A DNA stretch of 64,000 nucleotides from contig NC_063081.1 in NCBI RefSeq assembly GCF_022605165.1, forward strand, positions 1 through 64,000, read 5' to 3'. The notes under the pieces are model-generated. The model was not told the DNA's origin. It made no database searches and worked only from the letters and a program-made list of their open reading frames with translations. Positions 14,745 through 26,961 of this stretch are shown here, one piece after another. Each line of letters begins with the position of its first letter. Within the stretch, counting starts at the first letter, position 1. The stretch comes from Purpureocillium takamizusanense. Lineage: Eukaryota > Ascomycota > Sordariomycetes > Hypocreales > Ophiocordycipitaceae. The translations under genes were made by a program, and so were the position numbers.

Positions 14745-14892
14745 TTTTAGGTTTCTATACGCTAAAAAATTTCTTATTCGACTTATTATAATAGGCGCCG
14801 CGTTCTTATATACTTTTAGGTATATTTTATAATATAAGGGTATAATTCGTTATAACCCTAACCCTTTACGAACTATACCCTATAGATTCTTA
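14745..14892. repeat. Subtelomeric repeat copy 2 with interstitial telomeric motif
   Basis: This is a diverged direct copy of the segment at 10,165-10,275, again ending in TAACCCTAACCCT (14,853-14,865). It leads directly into the hairpin tandem array and then the F-box gene island. Confidence 0.75.
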
Positions 14893-15204
14893 ACGCTATC
14901 TATATTTCTATAAGATAGTTCTATAAGTCGTACTATAGAAACCTAACTATAAAGGTAAGCGCTGTCTACGTTTCTATAAGACGGTTTTACGAGTTATACT
15001 ATAGAAACCTAACTATAAAGGTAAGCGCCGTCTATATTTCTATAAGACGGTTCTACGAGTTATACTATAGAAACCTAACTATAAAGGTAAGACAGTTCTA
15101 TAAGTCGTACTATAGAAACCCAACTATAAAGGTAAGGTAAGCGCCGTCTGCGTTTCTATAAGACGGTTCTACGAGTCGTACTATAGAAACCCAACTATAA
15201 AGGT
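14893..15204. repeat. Tandem array of about 66-bp hairpin units
   Basis: About five units run head to tail, one of them shortened by about 24 bp. Each unit carries the arms GTTTCTATA and TATAGAAAC around a short loop, so every unit can fold into a hairpin. Units differ at scattered C/T and A/G positions, consistent with some RIP. Spacing and internal symmetry do not fit a CRISPR array. Confidence 0.85.
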
Positions 15205-15380
15205 GAGGGGGCATTATTATCGCTTTTAGGGCCGCTAAAATATATTTAGAGGATTTCTATAGAGATAATTATCTATTTATCTAACTTAAATAATCGACTC
15301 GCTACTAGGGTCTCGTTTCTTATAATGCTTAATAGTTAGGAGGGTTATAGAAGATACACTAATAAAGTGTGCGAAATATT

Positions 15381-16844
15381 TTACAGGTCGGACTCCCGGT
15401 AACTAAGCAGAACGCCTTGTTGGGCGAAATCTGCAGCCAGGGTGGCGAACTCGCTGTCATACGCCCTATAGGATGGGTCGTAGAATACTAGTATAACCGT
15501 AGCGAGATGCGGCAACCTGACTCTCACGTTCTCCGCAAATTTCTCCAGTATCTGCAGCAGAACACAGCACCAGGTTTTATTATTGACTCTCTGTTGTTTG
15601 GCGTCAATGTGAAGCCTGAATTCTGAGATGGATGCCGGGAGAAGGTCGACAAGTTTGCTCCGATGGGGATCGTTAGTCATGATCTCTGACAAGGTATAGA
15701 GTTGGAGTACACCTATGGAGAGCATCCGAAGTCTTGACAGTGTGGGCAGGCTGGTGAGCTTTCCAGCTGGCCCGAATAAAGGGCCGACGTTCGTGTTGTA
15801 ATCAAGTTGGAGATGTAGGCTGGTCAATGTGTCCTTGATGAGAGGGAGACCATCGTTGAGGCAGTTGCTGGGTGATCGTGGGCCACCCGAACCGCAATTC
15901 ATGTAACAAAGATCCAGCTCCGGATACAACGAATATGTGGCGTTTTCCGCGTTTGTCGTGACCGAAAGAGTGCACAACTGGCCCAACCGGTTGCAGATGT
16001 CGGTGACATCGCACGGCGTGCAGGAGCTTTGCTGCAAAACGAGGTGCCGGATTGGTCCCGCGTATTGGCTTTCGGATCTTGCATCTGAGAATGCCTCAAA
16101 ATCACCGTCATCGCCCGTCAGCTCCAGCCTCTCCAGTTTGGGCAGCGCGCCAAAAACTGGACCGTACAGGGCCAAGTCCAAATAGTCTTCGGGCGGAAGC
16201 CCATGCGGCCAAATCTGGACGTAGGTGAGATTCTGGAGTGGTGGAGCGGGCCGGTCACCATAACCTAGTGACCGAAAGACTGCTGTGGCGCGAGACTGGC
16301 CGAAGCCCCCCTCCACTGGGAGTGGTAAGCAGGTGCGATCGACATTGGGCATGAGCCAGAGTAGGGCAATGAGGGTGTCCATGAAGAGACGATAGGGCTT
16401 GCGCTTCTCTTCTATCACATATCGGGAGTCGACGACATCGGCGAGTGCTTTGAGAGGCAGGTAGTGGCTGAAGTCGAGAAAGCCGGCCACGGTTGTCCTC
16501 AGAGGGAAGTCGGTTGTGCACGTGGCATCCGCTCCGACGAGGCACGCAAATGTCCTAGCCGACGGACCAAGTAACGGATTTTTGATGAGTGTGTCGAGAA
16601 AGAGGGCCATGCTATGGCCGTCGGTTACTGTAGCATGCCGATACAATGCCTTCCGGGCGTACTCGCAGAATGTCTTTGAGGTCAGGCAGAGGTTTCGCAG
16701 AGTGGTGCGAACCAGCAGCCATGGTGTCTTGTCCAGCGGCAGATTGTACCCAACAACGGGGTCCTCAGGGGTAGGGATGTCGTCGAGCACGCTGTCAACG
16801 ATGATTCGGAGCAAGTCTCGTGGGAGTGACTCAAAGGGACTCAT
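15381..16844 (-). CDS. F-box-like protein
   Basis: A single uninterrupted frame encodes 487 aa when started at the Met at 16,844. The protein then begins directly with SPFESLPRDLLRIIVDSVLDD, the usual look of a fungal F-box helix at the N-terminus. An in-frame upstream Met at 16,955 would add 37 residues with no homology-like features, so I prefer the shorter form. The remainder is a Leu-rich region with repeated short segments such as LPKLERLEL and LPTLSRLRMLSIG, as in substrate-binding parts of F-box proteins, which recruit targets to SCF ubiquitin ligases. It is transcribed divergently from the F-box gene at 17,459. Codon use is normal and no RIP is visible although decayed DNA starts 180 bp away. 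Confidence 0.75.
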   Translation of the reverse strand: MSPFESLPRDLLRIIVDSVLDDIPTPEDPVVGYNLPLDKTPWLLVRTTLRNLCLTSKTFCEYARKALYRHATVTDGHSMALFLDTLIKNPLLGPSARTFACLVGADATCTTDFPLRTTVAGFLDFSHYLPLKALADVVDSRYVIEEKRKPYRLFMDTLIALLWLMPNVDRTCLPLPVEGGFGQSRATAVFRSLGYGDRPAPPLQNLTYVQIWPHGLPPEDYLDLALYGPVFGALPKLERLELTGDDGDFEAFSDARSESQYAGPIRHLVLQQSSCTPCDVTDICNRLGQLCTLSVTTNAENATYSLYPELDLCYMNCGSGGPRSPSNCLNDGLPLIKDTLTSLHLQLDYNTNVGPLFGPAGKLTSLPTLSRLRMLSIGVLQLYTLSEIMTNDPHRSKLVDLLPASISEFRLHIDAKQQRVNNKTWCCVLLQILEKFAENVRVRLPHLATVILVFYDPSYRAYDSEFATLAADFAQQGVLLSYRESDL

Positions 16845-17458
16845 CGTCGGTGGAGAGTGGAACACATGACATGGCCTCATTCTCAGACAGGAGCAAGATG
16901 GAGTAATCCTTTGAGAATGATCGATCCGCTGTAACCCCGTGTTGTAAAATGACATCCTCTAAGATTTCAACAAAGATATGGCTGAGTTCTCTTTTCGAGA
17001 CACCAAGCTGTTGCCGAATGTCCAAAAGATGACTGCGCCATGATGGGTCAATGTCACTGTCAGTCTGAATGCTGGCAAATGCCCTATTTTGGCTTAGTGT
17101 GGCAAAAAATAAAACTCAGCTGCGTCGCCGTCAAGTGGGGTTGGCAGCAGGGAGTAGTTTTTTCACTGTTGACAGTCATACTGTACTGTGTGACCCCTTG
17201 GCCAAGGCTTATTAGGGACTGCGCCATGCATGTGGCTTTGGTCAAAATGGGCGGTTTGTGTACGATGAAATCTTCGATCGTAGCAGTCGGCTTGGGCATT
17301 ACTTATGGCGCAGCGCGGGCCACCGTAGGCTCGGGTGGGCCTTTTGGACTTAAACTGATGCGAGTTGGCCTGGTTCTCAGCTTCTCTAGCAACTGCTGCA
17401 TCTCTTCTCAACGCACTTCATGACCTGATTTCACGCTTTTCTGATACTCTCTGCCCAA
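16845..17458. other. Intergenic region between divergent F-box genes
   Basis: This 614-bp region should hold the promoters of both F-box genes. Several overlapping short frames exist on both strands but none has recognisable features. I see no RNA gene or repeat. Confidence 0.5.
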
Positions 17459-18946
17459 ATGAAGCCCATCATGGCCACGTGTCCAGTCCCTAGGAGCGAC
17501 AGCTCTGCTTCATTTGACTTCCTACCTGTCGAAATAAAGCGCATGATCTGTGCCCAGTTCTGCATGCATTGTTCTGGGACGACGCATCTCACATGGTACC
17601 GGGATTACGAAAAAGAATGCCGGATAGCGCTCACTGCCCTCTCAACGACATGCAACAGTCTGCGATGGATAGCCCAGCCGCTTTTATATCATGGCACGTG
17701 TCGCATCAGCTGGAGTTATTCCTTTGTCCGCACAATCGCCAACCGCCCAGATCTCGCAGCATGTGTGAGGCACCTACCCAGTCACCCCAGACACTGGCAC
17801 AACACCGCGGAATTGGAATATTACAAGGAGATAGCACGCGGTTTACGCCTAGACCTTCTCGGAGACCCTAACTTCACCGACTTGCATGACCGTTACGAAA
17901 CGTTCGTCAGCGAGCTACTGATTGCACTTCTACCGAATATCGAGACGTTGGTCCCGTACATTAACACAGACGGAGAAGACGGTGTAATCACGACATACAA
18001 GTTCCTTGCCAGACGATTTTCATTGCCAGGACATTCCCCTGGCCTGCGGAACCTCCAAACATTATGCCTTCGGCCACCGACCGAATATTCGGGTATCACT
18101 CTTCCCAATTGTGGTATTGCTGTTTTACTAGGTGCAGCTCCTAACTTAGAGCACCTCGTGGTCCACGAGACGCTGGGTCTCCGTCTGCCGAATCCCTGCT
18201 GTGAGAAGTGCGCGCCTGAAAGACATTGGCCTGTTCTTCCAAGTCTCCAGATGCTCGACCTCGAGCATTTCCCAGTGTTTTGGGGCGCAGGCGAACAAGA
18301 CTATGGTCCCACCCAGATCCTCGTACGACACTGTCCCAATCTCAAGCGACTCAGGGTCCAGCCTAGCGCTCCCTCCTACCTCCCGCAAGAGAACAGACGG
18401 TACCATTTCTCTCTAGCCGGATTTCTTGCGGCCGTGCAGTCGATCAGAGGAACGCTCATGCATCTCGACGTTGACTCCGGCCAAGTCCGCCTGCATCTTG
18501 ACAAACGAACGCTAGGCCCAGCACTTGGGAAGTTTGCCCGGCTTGAGACGTTAAAGATTGATGAGCAGTTGTTTTGCCGACACTGGTTACAAGAGACCAA
18601 GCTTGGACATCACGAGACGAATTGTCTGACGGAAATTCTTCCACCAGCCGTTAAATTTCTTGTGCTACGAGTCCTTGAGGATTCGAAGGCCTGGCAAGAT
18701 ATTATTCATTTAGGAGAGAGATCTACAGCTAAACACTTTCCATCGCTCAGACGGGTTGAGGTCGAAGTGAGGTTCCAGGCGTCCGACGCAGCGAGATGGG
18801 ACTATCTCCAGGACCGCATTAGGCCACACTGTTCTGCTATAGAAGAGGCGTTTAAAGGGACATCCATTATGGTATGGCTTGAAAGGAGGAGGAGATTTAC
18901 GCTACCCGAATGGAAACCCTGGCGGGAGAATTGGAGGCGCGAGTGA
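17459..18946 (+). CDS. F-box-like / leucine-rich protein
   Basis: One exon encodes 495 aa. The F-box-like segment FDFLPVEIKRMICAQF is at residues 19-34. It is followed by an LRR-like body with spaced LPSLQMLDLEHF and CPNLKRLRVQP segments. The likely role is a substrate adaptor for an SCF ubiquitin ligase; the substrate cannot be guessed. It lies back to back with the 487-aa F-box gene, but the two are not close sequence copies by eye. The frame ends 11 bp before the inverted subtelomeric repeat. Confidence 0.75.
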   Translation: MKPIMATCPVPRSDSSASFDFLPVEIKRMICAQFCMHCSGTTHLTWYRDYEKECRIALTALSTTCNSLRWIAQPLLYHGTCRISWSYSFVRTIANRPDLAACVRHLPSHPRHWHNTAELEYYKEIARGLRLDLLGDPNFTDLHDRYETFVSELLIALLPNIETLVPYINTDGEDGVITTYKFLARRFSLPGHSPGLRNLQTLCLRPPTEYSGITLPNCGIAVLLGAAPNLEHLVVHETLGLRLPNPCCEKCAPERHWPVLPSLQMLDLEHFPVFWGAGEQDYGPTQILVRHCPNLKRLRVQPSAPSYLPQENRRYHFSLAGFLAAVQSIRGTLMHLDVDSGQVRLHLDKRTLGPALGKFARLETLKIDEQLFCRHWLQETKLGHHETNCLTEILPPAVKFLVLRVLEDSKAWQDIIHLGERSTAKHFPSLRRVEVEVRFQASDAARWDYLQDRIRPHCSAIEEAFKGTSIMVWLERRRRFTLPEWKPWRENWRRE

Positions 18947-18949
18947 CGC

Positions 18950-19320
18950 ACTAAGTAGGGTTATAACTATAGCATCTTTAAAGGACTATTTAACTACTTA
19001 GGGTTAGGGTGGCAAGTAGTTCGGATTAAGTTATTTAGCCTTATAATTATAGTTCGGGGACTATAATAGAGTTCGTAGAAGATTACTATATAAACTATGC
19101 CCGCGCTAAAAATTTTAGGGTATAGTTTATAGAGGGTTATAGTTTAATAAATTATACCTTAATATTATAAAATCTAATAAAAAGTATATAAGAAAGTAAT
19201 GCTTAACTATTATAATTAGGCTTCTTTATTTAAGTAAGTAGAATTATCATATATAGTTATAAAAATACTAACTATTATAGTTAGGCTTCTTTATTTAAGT
19301 AGGTAATAAAAACTTAGAAG
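18950..19320. repeat. Subtelomeric repeat copy 3, inverted
   Basis: TTAGGGTTAGGG occurs at 18,998-19,009, in the orientation opposite to the motifs at 10,263 and 14,853. The part from about 19,115 to 19,200 matches the reverse complement of 14,790-14,885. At 19,205-19,310 two copies of the unit with the core TAGGCTTCTTTATTTAAGTA match the reverse complement of the units at 10,325-10,412. The block is AT-rich and RIP-like. Confidence 0.75.
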
Positions 19321-19705
19321 TAAGTACCCTATATTAAACTAATCGAATATTATTATATTAAATATATAGATTTATTCTAATAGGAAAAGGACTTAGTTAT
19401 TATTAGATAATAGTAATAAATTAATTTATCTCCCGCCGTTCCTTAAGGCCTTAGTATATAAGGCCCCTTACCTTATATTACCCTATATTAGTAGCTAATC
19501 GCTAGCCCCCCTAGCCGATCCGCTTATAGCTTAGGATTCTATATTATAGTCTCTAAAGATTTAAGGTCGCTTAATATTAGTATAGCCCGACTAGATGTAA
19601 AACGGCTAGGTATAGAATTTAAGGATCTATTAGATAGCGATACGCTGTTTTAGTAAACTTCTATTGCTAAGTCTAGCCACGAATGTCTCCGGCTTCCTCG
19701 AGCCG
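19321..19705. other. AT-rich decayed intergenic DNA
   Basis: RIP-like AT-rich sequence with no readable gene. It ends abruptly just before the 3' end of the subtilisin gene. Confidence 0.5.
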
Positions 19706-21056
<1,351 letters not shown>

Positions 21057-21655
21057 CGTTTAAGTGATGTCGAGGGTTGAAATGGGTCTGTGGCTTGAGA
21101 AATGGGTAGTTTGCATGAGATTGACTTCAATGGCCGAGAAACGGGTCGTAGCTGACTTTATATGCGTTAGAGTAGTGTCCGTTCACTTGTTACCGTTTCT
21201 CCCCATTGGTGCCATCGGCGGACTCTCGTATTAGCCGTGTCGTGCTGGTCTGGGGGTGTCTCTCTCCGCTATAGATGACGCTTGACGCCGAGGATGAAGG
21301 ATTGGAGGGAGGCTGAGCGATACAAGGGTCCACAGAAAACTATTGCTACGGCGCAAAACCGGAATGACGCCGTCTGGCCGTCTCACGACCCCTGAGTTTA
21401 GCAATGTAGCATGCTCATCATTGAGCTGGGGCAGCCAAACCTGGCTATGTTTGCGTAAAGCTTCCCTTTTGGCAAGTTACTGTGCTACATGGACGGTCCA
21501 TCTGGCGATGCGGAAATGATCATTAACTACCGCTCGTCTAACGCACAACAACTCAATTGTCGGATGCATATTCAAGAGGCAAAGACATCGGCAAAAGGCC
21601 TGTCGAAGCGCATTACTAGGCCGATGACGGGGGCAGCGCCCCTGGATAAGGTAGT
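21057..21655. other. Intergenic region upstream of protease
   Basis: Ordinary-composition DNA upstream of the protease start with no supported gene. Confidence 0.4.
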
Positions 21656-22054
21656 CTAAAGAAAGGTACTGCCAGGCTGATCGGCCAGCCGTGCACGAGA
21701 CTGATACTGCTCGTCCTTGTCAAAGCGCCGATACAGTCTAGGCTCAGCCACCCTATGATCAGCATAAGCATTGGGCATAGCGCTGCGAATATTGCTCCGG
21801 CTGATGGTATTTTCACCAATACGAGCAGCAAGCGGAGCAGACAAGAATGAATTGGTGGATTCTAAGCCACCAGCCTCACAGGAGCTCACAGTCTCCGACG
21901 GTAACGTGTCCTTAATAACGAGCTCGTCCTTGCTAGAGAACCCGCTTCGTTCTCGAGGTAGCGGTCGAGAGCAGGGCGCACTGGAACCCACCAATCTTTT
22001 GCACCTATTACTTTTGAAGCTTGTCTCGTTCGGATGAACTTTCCGCCCGGCCAT
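21656..22054 (-). CDS. Small hypothetical protein, uncertain
   Basis: An open frame of 132 codons starts MAGRKVHPNE. It is basic and polar with no signal peptide, membrane segment or known motif. An opposite-strand frame at 21,771-22,037 overlaps it, so coding is not certain. It could be a remnant of a longer gene. It borders AT-rich DNA at 22,080-22,540. Confidence 0.25.
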   Translation of the reverse strand: MAGRKVHPNETSFKSNRCKRLVGSSAPCSRPLPRERSGFSSKDELVIKDTLPSETVSSCEAGGLESTNSFLSAPLAARIGENTISRSNIRSAMPNAYADHRVAEPRLYRRFDKDEQYQSRARLADQPGSTFL

Positions 22055-22079
22055 GGCCGGCTTTCCCTCGGGTTGCTTT

Positions 22080-22540
22080 ATTATACTCGCCTTCCCGACA
22101 CAAGAGAGCCCATCTCTTAGCGGATCGTTACTTCAGCGTAGCCAACTACTTCCTATACCTTTAACGTTAGCGACACTGAGGAATTAATTATTTATTCTTC
22201 ATTTAGGAGTGATGGGTTACTACCGGCTCGAGATCTATAGGCCATAGCCTAATGCTTAAAAGCCATGGTGCCCCCCTTCCCCCCCTTTCCTTAGGAGACA
22301 ATTTATTAAGACGATTAAGCTCGTTACCCATTAGGTCCCTATATATATCGCTACTATTAATTTTTAAACTAGACGTCTCTATTACGGTTAAAGAGGATAT
22401 TCATATTATCATTTATAAAAGTTAAAGACGTAAGTATTCATTATATTACTATATTGACTAGTATAGTTTGAAAAAACTTACTCCTTCTTTTTAATAATCT
22501 CCTTTTCGCATTTTCTTTCCGCCCTCCATTATATATATCC
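22080..22540. other. AT-rich, RIP-like spacer
   Basis: TpA-rich sequence with poly-C tracts near 22,268 and no coding signal. It is a milder version of the decay seen nearer the telomere. Confidence 0.4.
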
Positions 22541-22762
22541 CTTATAAGCAACCAGGAATAGGGAAACAAGAATAGAACGGGTTTCCACGTGACTTGCGTA
22601 GCCTATAACTATCGCGATAAATGTGTTGGTCGCAACGGTTGCGCCCCCAAGCACTAGGCGGGAAGCAGCCGAGGCAATATGACGTTTCATATAAATATAG
22701 AGCAGCCGCCCCCGCTTGTCCCCAGACAGTTGGCAAATTCCTTCCCTTCAACCACCGCTAAG

Positions 22763-23654
22763 ATGCCGTCTGTCAGCTACCACCAGCTCTTCACTAAGGC
22801 TCGCAAGCTGATGCCTTTTCTCCCCCCGAAGCCCATCTCACCTCGCAGGGCTAAAGAGCAGGATGCGTCACCTCTTTACGGTCAGCTCCCCCCGGAGATC
22901 CGTCAAATGATTTGGGAAACGTACTTCCGTGGGCATGCGATTCATGTCGTCCTACCTTCACCGCGTATAAGGATTCGTGGTGGCAAAGAATTGTTGAAGT
23001 TTTGGTCGTCCAAGAGGCTCCGCAGCAAAGAATGCTTGAACTGGGACCCAGATAATTATATCCAATGCGGTCCTGACTCTATTCTGTGCTGTCAGCGTGA
23101 GCCAGACATCCAATGCGACCATATATCGCTGATATTAGCGTGCAAAAAGATGTATATCTCCTGTCCCGTCTATTCACGTTCCTCTACTAACTTAGATTAT
23201 TAGCTACTTTGAATGCATACACATGCTTTATCGAGAGACCTTGTTCGACTTCTCCTATTCTAAGGGAGCCATTGCAATTATGCCTAAACGTCTTCCGGCG
23301 ACTCATATCGCTAGTATTTCCCAGATCAACCTTGCCTGGACACTCGATCACCCTCTCTACTTTGAAGGTTTCAAAAATGGCAAGGACGAGATAATATGGG
23401 TTGCTAATTGGGAGGCCCTAGCGGCTATGGAAGGACTCAGGTGGCTGAGAGTTATCATTGAGATGTTTTACCCGTACGAGGCTGAGGAATATACAGAACG
23501 CGAATGGACTTTTTGGGAGATGATTAAGAAGGTAACGCGTCCTTGTCACTTCGAGCTTATTCTTCCTTTCCCTGCTGCGGCGTCGACGCGAGAGGAGACA
23601 TTGCCTTGTACTATTATCCGCCGAATAGTACCGTGGAATAATGAGTCCCACTAG
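22763..23654 (+). CDS. DUF7730-like fungal protein
   Basis: Two exons, 22,763-23,151 and 23,204-23,654, join in frame to give 279 aa. The 52-nt intron has a GTATAT donor, CTAAC branch site and TAG acceptor and creates the continuous segment KKIYFECIHMLYRETLFDF. The pattern of LPPEIRQMIWETYF near the N-terminus, then LILACKK and LYRETLFDF, is typical of the DUF7730 family of fungal F-box-like proteins of unknown function. An in-frame Met at 22,679 would add 28 residues; I chose 22,763 because CTAAGATGC is a better start context and the upstream residues look non-coding. Confidence 0.75.
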
Positions 23655-23776
23655 GGGACTCACGTAAATACATATCTTTACTTAATGAATTGTTCAAGAC
23701 AGCTTGGAGAAAACTATAAGACATGCTATAGTAAGAGGAAGCTATATAAGGCAACTGTTGATGTATTTAAATAACG

Positions 23777-25363
23777 TTAAAAAATTGACCGTCCCTTAAG
23801 GCTTGAGGCATTAAAATGTAAGGCCTGTCTTTTTATAACGGTAGGCACTTGCGCCGGCTCGCTGCTCCCACCGGAAGTCGCATTATTAGTGCTCTTTGTC
23901 GCGAGTCCTGCGCCTCTTTTAAATGTACCATCTTCGTTTACCTCACCGCCCTTATCTATCAGTCCAGAGATAGAAGCGAATAGAGCAATGCTATCTAGAA
24001 TGGGATATCAGAATCGATAAAAGGAAAGCAAAAAGTCTCATATAAATCTTACCGGCATTTTTATTAGGCGGAATAGGCGGGATACTTCCTGTCTGGGAAG
24101 CTAGCTTACGACAGTTTTTCCAGCCTAGCAATTATAGTTAGCCCTCTTCTGATTCATAAGGAGAAAACCATTCGTCCCGAAATATATACCATAGCCGTCC
24201 GAACCTCCGGCGTCTTGTGTCTTCCCGCCTCGTCGTGTATGTGAAAGCTTTTATTCTATGTCAGTTATATATAGCAGAAACTTAAGTTAGGTTCTCACCT
24301 CATGTATTATGACCTTATCGAATAGCTGGAACAAATCAATAGGTGTATACTTAAGCCAAGTTGCAAGTTTATCCAGGTTTAAATTAACAATCATTGAAGC
24401 CATTTTACCAGCCTTAAACTGACTTTGAAACTGGGCATCCTGCTTCATGGCATAGTCGAGGAACCAGGGGCAGATCTGTATCATGTCCGGCTTGTCGGAA
24501 CTTGTGCGCTGGTTTGGGATGATCGTCCATGCCATAGCGCTCGCGCACTCAGCCTTGGCTTTAAGAAACTCTTTGTTCACTAAACATTGCCACGGATTTC
24601 CCTTTAGCAATAGAACGTTATTGAGCGTTAAGGTAGGTGTTGATAGGAAGTGCTTTAAGACATTCTCACCTGGATCAAAGATTCTTCTAGAGCCATCCGC
24701 GGCTGTTCCCTCTTTCAGGCGATCCAGCGTGCAAAAGACGAGCTAGTGGAGCTCATTAGTACTTCTGCTTGTCATTCATCTACCCATCAACAGGTATAGA
24801 GACGTACAACATCGGTATTGGAGCCTTGTTCTCCTTTGGGCTCGCCTTGGACAGGTTTTGCATTTTCCGAAATGCCTTGTAGTGCCACTTTGGAGCTCTA
24901 GTTAGACAAAAGAATTTATAGAGGTGACAGGGACGGGAAATTTTGCTGGTAAGAACCTTACATGTTACAGCCGATCGCTTAATAGGAAGCTGATTGGTAC
25001 CGAATAAATACCCAAATACCTCATCTACGGAGGGTTTGAGTCCCGGGTTCGCCGTATATCGGGCAGCATTGGAGGCGAGTTCAGCAGCAGACGCGAACGC
25101 TTTTTCAAGAAAAGCGTGTTGAACATCGGAGCCTAACGATGTGAGCATTCGAAAAATTTGTCTCAGGTAAAGAACGGTTAATCACGTACTAGACTTTCGT
25201 CAAAGAAGGGTTCCTTATTCAGTGCACAAGGAAGATTAGGTCTGAAACTAACTTACCAGTCGTTCTGAATAGCGTATCCGGCATGGCATTGCTGCGTAAA
25301 GAGAAGCGTGAAGGCAACCAGCAGAGCTGACAGTTTCGATTGGTGAAGGCTAAAGAAAGCCAT
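23777..25363 (-). CDS. Secreted asp-zincin metallopeptidase (HExxH)
   Basis: The start at 25,363 gives a signal peptide (MAFFSLHQSKLSALLVAF...). The C-terminal half is well defined. The exon ending at 24,299 joins 24,247-24,190 to form HELSH followed by RRGGKTQDAGGSDGYG, joins 24,124-24,053 to form GWKNCRKLA, and joins 23,994-23,777, starting NADSIALFASISG. HExxH plus the GGSDGYG Asp and the NADS(I/Y)A segment are hallmarks of asp-zincin proteases related to deuterolysin and peptidyl-Lys metalloendopeptidases. Introns of 51, 65 and 58 nt are clear; others lie at about 24,743-24,791 and 24,915-24,980. At the first intron (donor 25,256, likely acceptor CTGAG near 25,180) the join would make TGA, so either I have the wrong acceptor or the gene is broken there. 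Confidence 0.72.
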
Positions 25364-25610
25364 AACTCTAGCAATTTTGAACGGAGTGCAATTCAAAGGT
25401 CTCGTTACTGAGTTCAACTACAGTAGAAACGATGAAGCTAGCAGGAGAGGTAAGTTGTCAAGAAAACGTGGTATATCTATAGCCAAGTACTCTACGGCCT
25501 AGAGACGCAGACTTGGCAATCGCCTTGTTGGCTTATACGAGGTAGCATCTTAGGACCACCGCCTGGTTGCGACTTGCATATTTGGGGGCAATGTTTTGAA
25601 GAAATCACCT
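25364..25610. other. Upstream region of the metallopeptidase gene
   Basis: No gene is visible. It probably carries the promoter of the minus-strand protease gene. Confidence 0.35.
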
Positions 25611-26115
25611 GCTTACAATTGGAATGTACAATCCCTGCGAATGCCCAACCACCGAGGGGGCCAACAGACGCAGGGATCAGGTATAGAAGTCAACCTGATG
25701 ATCTCTACATGAATATGCAGTTAATACATCAGTTGGTCCTAAATTGAAACGTAGGACCTCTGTAAGTGCCTGGCCAACGAGCTGCGAACAGACCTCAGTT
25801 GGCCTTAAATTGAAACGTCGGATGCCTGTGAGTGGCTTGCCAACGGGCGGCTAACAGACGCATGACAAGTCAAGTAGGGAAGTCAGGCTGGGGATCTTGC
25901 AAAAGCATGTAATCAATAAACCGGTTTTCTACATCGAAACGCAGGGCTGCTCTGCCTGCCTGACCATGCAGAGGCAAACATAAGGAGGAAAGTATGCAAG
26001 TGAGCCTGGTGATCCTTCATGGGCATGCAGTCAATATGTCAGTCAGTCGAGATTAAAAACATAGGATATGTCTGAGTGCATAACCACCGAGAGGCCAACA
26101 GATGCAGGAGTTATA
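25610..26115. repeat. Degenerate tandem repeat, units of about 100-160 bp
   Basis: Three to four diverged units share the phrases CCAACAGACGCAGG, GTCAACCTGATGATC/GAGCCTGGTGATCC, CATGCAGTTAATA/CATGCAGTCAATA, CCTAAATTGAAACGTAGGA and TGCATAACCACCGAGAGGCC. Order is kept but length varies. Dispersed C/T differences suggest age. No coding signal. Confidence 0.6.
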
Positions 26116-26961
26116 CTAATGCTAGACTTCTACTAAGGGCTCTATACTTCTACCTGTCTCTTATAGGGTGCTATATGTGGAACGGCTCTGCTATTCGGAA
26201 TGTTGCGCTAAAGAAAGGTCCTCTACTTCTGAGTAGTGCCATTCCTCATCTCAGAGGATAAACTCGAATGCCTCTATGCCTTGAGGAACGTAAGTTCCAA
26301 AAGGTCTTTCTGGGGGGTTGGTCTTGGTGTACGTAAACACGACCTCTTGTTGGTGGTCCCTGAGGCCCCTACCTCGGCCGATAGGATTCAGGCTTTAGAG
26401 CTCGATGCTTGTTAGGGTTAGTCAAGGTTCAATTGAAGGCCAAAGTCATAGTTTGGCTGCAAAACGCTATAGCCAAAGGTTTGAACCTAAAACAGATGCT
26501 TAAGGCCGAAGTCAGGGCCAACCTCAAGCATGGATGAGGGCCTCGTTCCTGAAGGTTGGTGTAGCAAGGCCTGCAGCGTTGCACTCTGTTGTGTATCGTG
26601 TTGATTGAGGTAGCGCGGGTCGTACAGCCTCAATTTCGTAGCAGGGTGTTCCCTACATATGAGTTTCACTCCCTTGTAATGCATTTATGCGAGGGGCGAA
26701 AATGTACATCTACCAACAGCGGCACAGCAACTGTCCGAGAGGCGAAAATGTAACCGAGGGAATGGAACAGTGCCATTGGCAAATACTCTGTCATAACGGC
26801 ACCGTATCAACCCTTGACAGTCTTCTATACGATAGCCAGGATAAGTATCTATGCTCGCCCATTCGAATGACAAAGATGCTCCAGAGATTTCAGAGATTTC
26901 AGAGGTTTCAAATTGTTTATCAACGCGGAAACGTTGCCTACCATACCATTACACAGCAGCC
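26116..26961. other. Intergenic region upstream of secreted protein gene
   Basis: Short frames only. The phrase GAGGGGCGAAAATGTA/GAGGCGAAAATGTA occurs twice near 26,690 and 26,740, and a 9-bp repeat (CAGAGATTT) is found three times near 26,881-26,910. No gene is supported. Confidence 0.4.

Noticed and set aside
14893..15204. CRISPR-like regular repeat
   Set aside because: Eukaryotic setting, no spacers of equal length, units are whole tandem copies with internal hairpins.
15802..16869. Short frames on both strands inside the first F-box gene
   Set aside because: Shadows of the 487-aa frame.
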